A stretch of DNA of 64,000 nucleotides. Source: Rhodobacteraceae bacterium EhC02 (GTDB lineage Bacteria > Pseudomonadota > Alphaproteobacteria > Rhodobacterales > Rhodobacteraceae). The position numbers were made by a program, and so were the translations under genes. Under the pieces are notes generated by a model that saw only the letters and a list, made by a program, of their open reading frames with translations, had not been told where the DNA came from and did no database searches. The stretch lies in contig LXYH01000019.1 of assembly GCA_001650895.1 (NCBI GenBank), positions 30,400 to 94,399 on the forward strand, given 5' to 3'. Positions 36,919 through 44,346 of the stretch are shown piece after piece; the stretch's first letter is position 1, and each line of letters opens with the position of its first letter.

Positions 36919-37896
36919 ATGACACCCTCCTACCTGCTGAGGCGCCTGTTCTACGGTCTGTTGCTGATGCTGGGCGTGGTGGTGCTGAACTTTCTGCTGA
37001 TCCGCCTTGCACCGGGCGATCCGGCGGTGGTGATCGCAGGCGAGATGGGCGGTGCGGACGAGGCACTGCTGGCCGCGATCAGGGCCGACTATGGGCTGGA
37101 CAAGCCGGTGCTGACCCAGCTGGGCATCTATATCGGCAACGTGCTGCAGGGTGATCTGGGGCAATCCTTCTTTTTCAACCAGCCGGTTGCAACCCTGATC
37201 GGGGACCGGATCGGTCCCACGATCCTGCTGGTGCTTTGCGCGCAGGTCCTGTCGATCCTTCTGGGGGTCTTCCTGGGCGTCATCGCCGCGCGCAAGCCCA
37301 ACGGTGTCTTGTCGGGGTTCGTGTCGGTCTTCGCCACCATCGGCTATGCGGTGCCCGTGTTCTGGACCGGGATCATGCTGATCATCCTCTTTGCCAGCGT
37401 CTTTCCGATCTTTCCGGTCGAAGGCATGCAATCGGTGCGGCTGCGCGATGCGGGCTTCATGATCCGCGCACTTGATGTGGCCCATCACCTTGTGCTGCCG
37501 GCCTTTACGCTCGCGCTGATCTATCTTGCGCAATATGCGCGCCTCAGCCGCGCCTCCATGCTGGAGGTGCTGGGATCGGATTACATCCGCACCGCCCGGG
37601 CCAAGGGCGCCTCGGAACGGTCGGTGCTGTTCAAGCATGCGCTGCGCAACGCCTCGCTGCCGATCCTGACGGTGGCGGGCCTGCAGTTCGGCAACCTGAT
37701 TTCCGGCGCGCTGCTGGTCGAGACCGTGTTCAACTGGCCCGGCATGGGGCGGCTGGCCTTCGATTCCATCCTGCGGCGGGATTATCCCACGATCATGGGC
37801 GTGCTGTTCTTCGCCAGCGCCATGGTGGTGGTGGCGAACCTGCTGACCGACCTCAGCTACCGGTTGGCCGATCCGCGCCTGCGGGGCAAGTCATGA
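36919..37896 (+). CDS. Peptide-type ABC permease (DppB family)
   Basis: 325-residue permease with six hydrophobic segments. N-terminal LLRRLFYGLLLMLGVVVLNFLLIRLAPGDPA is the DppB signature region, and the coupling loop reads DYIRTARAKGASERSVLFKHALRNA. Its stop is overlapped by an ATGA that would start a second, abortive frame (see repeat 37927-37995) before the next permease. Confidence 0.92.
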   Translation: MTPSYLLRRLFYGLLLMLGVVVLNFLLIRLAPGDPAVVIAGEMGGADEALLAAIRADYGLDKPVLTQLGIYIGNVLQGDLGQSFFFNQPVATLIGDRIGPTILLVLCAQVLSILLGVFLGVIAARKPNGVLSGFVSVFATIGYAVPVFWTGIMLIILFASVFPIFPVEGMQSVRLRDAGFMIRALDVAHHLVLPAFTLALIYLAQYARLSRASMLEVLGSDYIRTARAKGASERSVLFKHALRNASLPILTVAGLQFGNLISGALLVETVFNWPGMGRLAFDSILRRDYPTIMGVLFFASAMVVVANLLTDLSYRLADPRLRGKS

Positions 37897-37926
37897 GCGG
37901 GGCGCTGCGGATGCCGGCGTGGCAGT

Positions 37927-37995
37927 GGGGGCCAGCCCCCGTCGCTGCCCCCTGGGCAGCGACTCCCCCGGGATACTTGAGGCAAGAAGAAACAG
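37927..37995 (+). repeat. Double-hairpin repeat inserted between two permease genes
   Basis: Contains two adjacent perfect dyads, GGGGGC-CA-GCCCCC (37927-37940) and GTCGCTGCCC-CCT-GGGCAGCGAC (37941-37963), then CTCCCCC and GGATACTTGAGGCAAGAAGAAACAG (37971-37995), which matches 12482-12506. The ATGA overlap at 37893 upstream of it still looks like an ancestral coupled start; the frame from that ATG now ends at a TGA within the sequence that precedes the second permease. The element therefore appears to have landed in a once-overlapping junction. Confidence 0.6.
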
Positions 37996-38011
37996 TGGGA
38001 AGGAACAGGCC

Positions 38012-38881
38012 GTGACCGAGGCGACCACCTTCAAGGCCGAAAGCCCTGCCCGCGAGGCCTGGCGCATGTTCCGGCGCAACATCCCCGCCGTGGCGGGCGT
38101 GATCATGCTGACCGGGATCGTGCTGGCCACGCTCTGGGGGACGTTCTTCTATGACGGCAACCCCTACGAGATCGTCTGGGCACCACATGAGCCGCCCGGT
38201 GTGACGCCGGAATTCCCGCTCGGGACCGACTACCTGGGGCGCGACATCTTTGCCGGGCTGATCGCGGGTGGCGGGCCGACCCTTGCCGTGGGCGCGGCGG
38301 CCGCGGCGATCACCATGGTGATCGGCGTCAGCCTGGGCGCGCTGGCGGGTTTCTATGGCGGCTGGGTGGACAACCTGCTGATGCGGATCACCGAGTTCTT
38401 CCAGGTCCTGCCGACGCTGCTGTTCGCCATGGTGCTTGTCACCCTGTTTTCGCCTACGCTGTTCACCATCGCCATGGCCATCGGCGTGGTCAGCTGGCCC
38501 CAGACCGCGCGTCTGACACGCGCCGAGGTCATGAAGATCAAGGAGCTGGAATATGTCACCGCCGCCCGCGCCATCGGCGCACGGAACCGCCGCATCATCT
38601 GGACGGTGATCCTGCCCAATGCCGCGCCGCCCCTGATCGTATCGGCCACCCTGACCATCGGCGTGGCGATCCTGTTCGAGGCGGGGCTGTCCTTTCTGGG
38701 ACTGGGTGATCCCAACACCATGAGCTGGGGCCTGATGATCGGGTCGAACCGCGCCTATATCCTGGATGCCTGGTGGCCCGTGACCTTTCCGGGCCTTGCG
38801 ATCTTCTTGACCGTCTTCTCGGTCAGCCTGATCGGTGACGGGCTGAACGATGCCTTCAATCCGAAGCTGAGGGAAAGATGA
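38012..38881 (+). CDS. Peptide-type ABC permease (DppC family), GTG start
   Basis: 289-residue second permease. The N-terminus after GTG 38012 is MTEATTFKAESPAREAWRMF, which fits DppC proteins, and GGAAGGA lies 7 bp upstream. Coupling loop EYVTAARAIGARNRRIIWTVILPNA and late motif SFLGLGDPNTMSWG are intact. A longer open frame to 37919 would translate the inserted repeat and is rejected as start. The stop overlaps the next start as ATGA. Confidence 0.9.
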   Translation: MTEATTFKAESPAREAWRMFRRNIPAVAGVIMLTGIVLATLWGTFFYDGNPYEIVWAPHEPPGVTPEFPLGTDYLGRDIFAGLIAGGGPTLAVGAAAAAITMVIGVSLGALAGFYGGWVDNLLMRITEFFQVLPTLLFAMVLVTLFSPTLFTIAMAIGVVSWPQTARLTRAEVMKIKELEYVTAARAIGARNRRIIWTVILPNAAPPLIVSATLTIGVAILFEAGLSFLGLGDPNTMSWGLMIGSNRAYILDAWWPVTFPGLAIFLTVFSVSLIGDGLNDAFNPKLRER

Positions 38882-39852
38882 GCGCGCTGCTGCAGATCGA
38901 GGACCTGCGCGTGACCTTCAACACGCGCTACGGGCCGGTGACGGCGCTGGATTCCGTCTCGCTGTCGGTGAACGCGGGCGAGACGCTGGGCGTTGTGGGC
39001 GAAAGCGGCTGCGGCAAATCGATCACCGCCCTGTCGGTGATGGGGCTGATCCCCAGCCCGCCGGGCAAGATCGCGGGCGGCGCGATCCGGCTGGCGGGCG
39101 AGGACCTGACCCAGGCCAGCGAGGCGCGGATGCGGGCCCTGCGCGGGGCCGAGATGGCGATGATCTTTCAGGAACCGATGACAAGCCTGAACCCGGTGTT
39201 CACCGTGGGCGACCAGATCGCCGAGGCGATCATGCTGCACCAGAAGGTCAGCGCCGACCAGGCCTTTCGCGATGCGGTGGCCCTGCTGGACAGGGTCGGC
39301 ATTCCCAGCCCTGACCGGCGCGCGCGGGATTACCCGCACCAGCTGTCGGGCGGGATGCGCCAGCGGGTGATGATCGCCATGGCCGTCAGTTGCCGCCCCA
39401 AGGTGCTGATCGCGGACGAACCGACCACGGCGCTGGACGTGACCGTGCAGGCGCAGATCTTCGACCTGCTGAACGAGATCCAGCGCGATTTCGGCGCGGC
39501 GATCATCCTGATCACCCATGACATGGGCGCGATTTCCGAAATGGCCGACCGGGTGGCCGTGATGTATGCGGGCCGCGTGATCGAACAGGGGCGCGCCGAT
39601 GACGTGCTGGACCTGCCGCAGCATCCCTATACGCGGGGTCTGATCTCGTGCATTCCGGCACTGGGCAAGGGCGAGGACACCTTGCGCGAGATCCCCGGCG
39701 TGGTGCCGCCGCTGCACATGCTGGGGGCGGGCTGCGCCTTTGCCGACCGCTGCGCGTATCGCGCCCCCCGCTGCGACAGCGAGAAGCCGCAGTTGCAGGC
39801 GCATGGCCATCACCCCGTCGCCTGTCACGCCGTCGAAGAGGGCCGGATATGA
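38878..39852 (+). CDS. Peptide-type ABC ATPase (DppD family)
   Basis: 324-residue ATPase with Walker A GESGCGKS (41-48), Q-loop IFQEPMTSLNP, signature LSGGMRQR, Walker B VLIADEPTTALD and H-loop ITHDMGAI. The C-terminal oligopeptide/dipeptide extension has the cysteine-rich GCAFADRCAYRAPRC. Overlaps its neighbours by ATGA at both ends. Confidence 0.94.
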   Translation: MSALLQIEDLRVTFNTRYGPVTALDSVSLSVNAGETLGVVGESGCGKSITALSVMGLIPSPPGKIAGGAIRLAGEDLTQASEARMRALRGAEMAMIFQEPMTSLNPVFTVGDQIAEAIMLHQKVSADQAFRDAVALLDRVGIPSPDRRARDYPHQLSGGMRQRVMIAMAVSCRPKVLIADEPTTALDVTVQAQIFDLLNEIQRDFGAAIILITHDMGAISEMADRVAVMYAGRVIEQGRADDVLDLPQHPYTRGLISCIPALGKGEDTLREIPGVVPPLHMLGAGCAFADRCAYRAPRCDSEKPQLQAHGHHPVACHAVEEGRI

Positions 39853-40820
39853 CCACTCTGCTGGACGTGCGCGACCTGACCGTGCAATTCGCGCTGCCGC
39901 GCCAGGGTTTCTTCGGCCCGCGCCCGGTGCTTGAGGCCGTGCGCCAGGTGTCATTCAGCCTTGAGCAGGGCCGCGCCCTCGGGATCGTGGGGGAAAGCGG
40001 ATCGGGCAAGACCACGACGGCCATGGCAACGATCAGGCTGGTCGAGGCGGCAGGCGGCAAGGTCATGTTCCAGGGCGAAGACCTGCTGCAACTGGATGAC
40101 GAGGCGATGCGCCAGCGCCGCCGCGACGTGCAACTGATCTTCCAGGATCCCTACAGCAGCCTGAACCCGCGCGCCCGCGTGGCCGATATCGTGCGCGAAC
40201 CGATGGACCTGATGGAAATCGGCACCCCTGAGGAACGGCGCGCGCGCGTCACCGAACTGTTCCGGCTGGTGGGCCTGCGGCCCGATCAGCTGAACCTCTT
40301 TCCGCACCAGTTCTCAGGCGGCCAGCGCCAGCGCATTTCCATTGCCCGTGCCCTGACCACGAACCCGAAACTGCTGGTCTGCGACGAGCCGGTGTCGGCG
40401 CTGGACGTGGCGATCCAGGCGCAGATCCTGAACCTTCTGGCCCGGCTCAAGGCGGAACTGGGCCTGAGCTATCTGTTCATCAGCCATGACCTTGGCGTGG
40501 TGCGCCATGTCTGCGACGACGTGGCGGTGATGTACCTGGGCAAGATCGTCGAGATGGCGCCCCGCGATGCGCTGTTCGACGCGCCCCAGCATCCCTATAC
40601 GCAGGCGCTGCTGTCGGCCGCCCCCAGCCTTGCGCGGCGCAAGTCGCGTGGCTATGTGCGGCCCGTCAAGATCAGCGGCGATCCCCCCAGCCCGATCAAC
40701 CCGCCCAAGGGCTGCGCCTTTGCGGACCGCTGCCCCAAGGCGCAGGAGGTCTGCCGCAAGGTCCAGCCTGTGCTGGAACCGCATGGGCCCAGCCGTGTTG
40801 CCTGCCATTTTCCGGGATGA
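39849..40820 (+). CDS. Peptide-type ABC ATPase (DppF family)
   Basis: 323-residue second ATPase, Walker A GESGSGKT (48-55), Q-loop IFQDPYSSLNP, signature FSGGQRQR, Walker B LLVCDEPVSALD, and the C-terminal GCAFADRCPKAQEVC extension. ATG 39849 overlaps the dppD-type stop; an open frame further upstream is an overlap artefact. Last gene of the importer; its stop touches the convergent lysR stop with no gap. Confidence 0.94.
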   Translation: MTTLLDVRDLTVQFALPRQGFFGPRPVLEAVRQVSFSLEQGRALGIVGESGSGKTTTAMATIRLVEAAGGKVMFQGEDLLQLDDEAMRQRRRDVQLIFQDPYSSLNPRARVADIVREPMDLMEIGTPEERRARVTELFRLVGLRPDQLNLFPHQFSGGQRQRISIARALTTNPKLLVCDEPVSALDVAIQAQILNLLARLKAELGLSYLFISHDLGVVRHVCDDVAVMYLGKIVEMAPRDALFDAPQHPYTQALLSAAPSLARRKSRGYVRPVKISGDPPSPINPPKGCAFADRCPKAQEVCRKVQPVLEPHGPSRVACHFPG

Positions 40821-41753
40821 TCACGGAACCGACGGGGCCTCGGCCTCGATTTCCGAAGCGATCTGACCGATCAGGCCGCGCAGCCAGCGATGCATCGGCG
40901 AATGATGGGTGCGCGCGGTCCAGTAGAGGTCGATGGCGAAAGGCGCGGGAAAGGGGCAATCGACGATCCTGAGGCCTGAACCGAAGGACCGTGCCGTGCG
41001 CAACGGCACGGTGGCGATCAGGTCGGTGCCCGGCAGGATCGCCTTGAGCGTGGCCGGGCTGGGCAGTTCCAGCACCATGTTGGGCGCAAGGCCCGCCGCC
41101 TCCATCTCGAGCAGGTAGCGCGAACGCCAGTTGCCACCATACGTCACCACGACCTGCGGCGCGGCGGCGAATCCCGTCTGGTCAAGGGGGCTGTCGCCCA
41201 GCGGATTGTCAGGCGCCATCACGCAGACATAGTGATCCCCCAGCAGGCGGCGCCCGAAGAAACCCGCGTCGCCGATATGGACCGGTCCGATCAGCAGATC
41301 GCTTTCGCCACGGCTGAGCTGTTCGCGCCCACGCACGGTCGAGGTGATCACCTGCACCTTCAGCCCCGGCGCCAGCGCCCGCAGCCGCCGCACCAGAAGC
41401 GGCACCAGCGTGGCGCGTTCATAGTAATTGCACGACAGCGTCACGGTTGCCGCGGCCCTTGCGGGATCGAAAGCGCGCGGGGTGGACAGGGCCAGAAACT
41501 CGTCCAGCATCCGCGCCGCCTCGCGGACGATCTCTTCGCAGCGATCGGTCGGCACCACACCGGCCCCCTGCCGGACGAACAACGGATCGCCGAAGGCGCG
41601 GCGCAGCCGGTCGACCGTATAGCTGACCGAGGACTGGTTGAGGCCAAGCACCTCGGCCGTGCGCGAGAAGGAACCGTAGTCATGCACCAGCCGCAGCACC
41701 CGCAGCGCCGCGAAATCCACGCCCATGGGGTCACTGTCCTTGGGTGTCGCCAT
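40821..41753 (-). CDS. LysR-family regulator, NodD/PcpR-like, divergent from P450
   Basis: 310-residue LysR-type regulator. DNA-binding helices in FAALRVLRLVHDYGSFSRTA and EVLGLNQSSVSYTVDRLRRAF; ligand-binding domain from about residue 100. ATG 41753 (MATPKDSD) with AGAGGG upstream is preferred; the longer frame overlaps the promoter region. The MGVDFAALRVL.. N-terminus resembles LysR proteins controlling aromatic catabolism. Divergent from the cytochrome P450 across a 131-bp region with three ATCCGAT sites. Confidence 0.85.
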   Translation of the reverse strand: MATPKDSDPMGVDFAALRVLRLVHDYGSFSRTAEVLGLNQSSVSYTVDRLRRAFGDPLFVRQGAGVVPTDRCEEIVREAARMLDEFLALSTPRAFDPARAAATVTLSCNYYERATLVPLLVRRLRALAPGLKVQVITSTVRGREQLSRGESDLLIGPVHIGDAGFFGRRLLGDHYVCVMAPDNPLGDSPLDQTGFAAAPQVVVTYGGNWRSRYLLEMEAAGLAPNMVLELPSPATLKAILPGTDLIATVPLRTARSFGSGLRIVDCPFPAPFAIDLYWTARTHHSPMHRWLRGLIGQIASEIEAEAPSVP

Positions 41754-41792
41754 CTCGCGCCCTCTGATTCCGCAGCTTTGCCAGATCAGTTT

Positions 41793-41848
41793 ATCCGATA
41801 CCATGTATCGATTCCATCGGATTGTCCCATGCCGACCTATCCGATAGG
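41793..41848. promoter_or_regulatory. Three ATCCGAT motifs in lysR-P450 intergenic region
   Basis: ATCCGAT at 41793-41799, its inverse ATCGGAT at 41816-41822, and a 13-bp perfect palindrome CCTATC-C-GATAGG at 41836-41848 that contains the same core. Spacing and placement between divergent genes fit recognition and activation sites of the LysR protein at 40821-41753. Seen directly; binding is inference. Confidence 0.5.
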
Positions 41849-41884
41849 GTCTTGCCACAGGTTCACGCAGGGGAGGGCAGGACC

Positions 41885-43081
41885 ATGACGCTGGATACAC
41901 CCGTGGCACCCGAGGCCCCGCTGGATGACCAGATCACCATCCAGCAACTGACCCTTGATCCCTATACGGTCTACAAGCGCCTGCGCGCCGAAGCGCCGGT
42001 GCTGCGGGTCAAGGCGGTGGGGCGGACGCTGCTGACCAAGGCCTCGGACACCAAATACGTCAAGGACAACCCCGCGCTGTTCAGCTCGAACGATCCCAAC
42101 ACGCCGATGCAGCGCGCTTTTCGCGCCCACACGCTGATGCGCAAGGATGGGGCGGAACACGCCGCAGAACGTGGCGCGATGGCCCCCGCCTTTACCGCGC
42201 GCAACATCAAGCAATGCTGGGAGCCGATCTATACGCAGATCGCCGAGGATTACGTATCCCGCCTGCCGCGTGGCGAGACGGTGGATCTGTTTCCCGCCCT
42301 GGCCGGGCCCTTTGCCGCGCGCTGCCTGACGCATCTTCTGGGCATTCCCGAAGCGTCCGACGACGACATGCAGCGCTGGTCGCAGATCCTGATCGACGGG
42401 GCGGGGAATTTCGGCTGGGCCGATGCGCTTTTCGCGCAATGCGACGCCGCCAATGACGAGATGGACACCCTGTTCGCCGCCGCATCCGAACGCCTGCGCG
42501 CCGATCCCGACCAGAGCGCGCTGTCCGTGATGGTCAATGCCGAGGATCCGATCCCGACAAGCCAGATCTATTCGAACATCAAGATCGCCATCGGCGGCGG
42601 CATCAACGAGCCGCGCGATGCGCTGCTGACAATCCTTTACGGGCTGATGATCAACCCCGATCAGTTCGCGGCGGTCAAGCGTGACGCGCTTTGGGCCGAT
42701 GCCTTCGAGGAAGGCGTGCGCTGGGTCGCGCCGATCCAGGTCTCGTCGCGCCTGGTCACCGAAGACACCGAGATCAGGGGCTTCCATATCCCCAAGGGCG
42801 ACACGGTCATGACGATCCAGGCCTCGGCCAACCATGACGAAGACATCTATGAGGATGGGCATCTTTACAATGTGTTCCGCCCCAAGCTGCCGCATCAGGC
42901 CTTCGGCAACGGGCCACATTTCTGCCAGGGCACCCATGTGGCGCGGCGGATGCTGGCCAATATCATGCTGCCCTTGCTGTGCGACCGCTTCCCGAACATG
43001 ACACTGCCCGATCCGGCGGCGGTGCAATTCTACGGCTTCGGCTTCCGCGGTCCGCGCAGCCTGCCCGTGACCCTGAACTGA
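41885..43081 (+). CDS. Cytochrome P450 with atypical I-helix
   Basis: 398-residue soluble bacterial P450. Heme-binding loop FGNGPHFCQG with Cys347; K-helix ExxR is E276-G-V-R279. The I-helix segment is GGGINEPRD (237-245), where most P450s have [AG]G.[DE]T[TS]; proline replaces the oxygen-activating threonine while the acid is kept. ATG 41885 follows GGGGAGGGCAGG. No ferredoxin or ferredoxin reductase gene is adjacent, so electrons must come from elsewhere. Possible role in demethylation or hydroxylation of an aromatic or terpenoid acid, given the feruloyl-CoA synthase-like gene nearby. Confidence 0.9.
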   Translation: MTLDTPVAPEAPLDDQITIQQLTLDPYTVYKRLRAEAPVLRVKAVGRTLLTKASDTKYVKDNPALFSSNDPNTPMQRAFRAHTLMRKDGAEHAAERGAMAPAFTARNIKQCWEPIYTQIAEDYVSRLPRGETVDLFPALAGPFAARCLTHLLGIPEASDDDMQRWSQILIDGAGNFGWADALFAQCDAANDEMDTLFAAASERLRADPDQSALSVMVNAEDPIPTSQIYSNIKIAIGGGINEPRDALLTILYGLMINPDQFAAVKRDALWADAFEEGVRWVAPIQVSSRLVTEDTEIRGFHIPKGDTVMTIQASANHDEDIYEDGHLYNVFRPKLPHQAFGNGPHFCQGTHVARRMLANIMLPLLCDRFPNMTLPDPAAVQFYGFGFRGPRSLPVTLN

Positions 43082-43199
43082 CAAGACCCCGGACGGCGTG
43101 AAAACTAGCTATGACAGATAATCAATTGCGCCAATCGGCAACCTGACACAAGATGCAACGAAGGGTCGGCCAAACCGGCCCGTTTCTGGGAGGAAACCA

Positions 43200-44237
43200 A
43201 TGATTCGACGTAACCTGATGAAGACCGCTGCTGCGGCCGCATTTGCCCTGGCGCTTGCCCCGGCCAGCCTTTCCGCGCAGGAAGTGACGCTGCGGCTGCA
43301 CCAGTTTCTGCCGCCACCCGCCCCGGTGCCGGCGCATATCCTCAAGCCCTGGGCCACCGCCGTGGAAGAGCGCGCAGGCGGCAAGCTGAAGATCGAACAT
43401 TATGACGCCATGGCCCTGGGTGGCCGTCCGACCGACCTGATGGACCAGGCAATCGATGGCACCGTGGACATGGTGATGACTGTTGTGGGCTATACCCCCG
43501 GCCGTTTCCCCAAGACCGAAGTGTTCGAACTGCCGTTCATGATGACCAACCCGGTCGCCACCTCGAAAGCCTTCATGCAGCTGGTCGACAGCGAATGGCA
43601 GGCCGAAGAATACAAGGACGTCAAGGTTCTGGGCGCTTGGGTGCATGGCCCCGGCCTGATCCACTCGAAGGATCCGATCAACAGCCTGGAAGACATGGCC
43701 GGCAAGAAGCTGCGCGGGCCGACCCGCGTGATCACCGACATGCTGAACGAACTGGGCGCGACCCCGGTGGGCATGCCCCTGCCCGCGATCCCGGAATCGC
43801 TGTCCAAGGGCGTGATCGACGCGACCGTGATCCCGTGGGAAGTGACCACCGCCGTGCGCGTGTCCGAACTGGTCGGCAACCACGTCGAATTTGCCGGGCC
43901 CGAGGCGCTTTACACCGCGACGATCGTGCTGGTCATGAACAAGGATCGCTATGAATCGCTGCCCGAGGACATCCGCGCCGCGATCGATGCGGAATCGGGT
44001 GAAAAGCTGGCCGCCTTCGCATCGCAGGTGATGTGGGACTATGACGTGCCCGCCCGCAAGATCGCCGTGGATCGCGGCAACAACATCGTCCAGCTGGACG
44101 AGGCCGAAGTCGCGCGCTGGAAGGAAAAGGCGCAGCCTGTCATCGACCGCTGGGTGGCCGATATGGAAACCAAGGGGATCGACGGCCGCGCCCTGATCCA
44201 GAAGGCCAAGGACCTGATCGCGCAGAACGGCGGCTGA
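43200..44237 (+). CDS. Orphan TRAP substrate-binding protein (DctP family)
   Basis: 345-residue periplasmic receptor with signal peptide MIRRNLMKTAAAAAFALALA..SLSAQ. The receptor core VTLRLHQFLPPPAPVPAHILKPWA, MAGKKLRGPTRVITDMLNELG and VIPWEVTTAVRVSELVGNHVEF is typical of a DctP subgroup often linked to aromatic or keto acids. No dctQ or dctM follows; the next gene is on the other strand after a strong terminator. It may serve membrane subunits encoded elsewhere. Start ATG 43200 follows GGGAGG. Confidence 0.9.
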   Translation: MIRRNLMKTAAAAAFALALAPASLSAQEVTLRLHQFLPPPAPVPAHILKPWATAVEERAGGKLKIEHYDAMALGGRPTDLMDQAIDGTVDMVMTVVGYTPGRFPKTEVFELPFMMTNPVATSKAFMQLVDSEWQAEEYKDVKVLGAWVHGPGLIHSKDPINSLEDMAGKKLRGPTRVITDMLNELGATPVGMPLPAIPESLSKGVIDATVIPWEVTTAVRVSELVGNHVEFAGPEALYTATIVLVMNKDRYESLPEDIRAAIDAESGEKLAAFASQVMWDYDVPARKIAVDRGNNIVQLDEAEVARWKEKAQPVIDRWVADMETKGIDGRALIQKAKDLIAQNGG

Positions 44238-44263
44238 TCCGTTTCCTGGCAATGACAAGGAAA

Positions 44264-44291
44264 GGCCGTCGGATCATCCGGCGGCCTTTTT
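44264..44291 (+). terminator. Rho-independent terminator after orphan TRAP receptor
   Basis: GGCCGTCGGA-TCA-TCCGGCGGCC (10-bp stem with one G-U pair, 44264-44286) followed by TTTTT. It closes the monocistronic receptor gene 26 bp after its stop. Confidence 0.8.
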
Positions 44292-44346
44292 GCATGACGT
44301 GCCGCAGGACGGCGTATTCGGGGCAAGACGAAGGTTCAGGCCCAAG

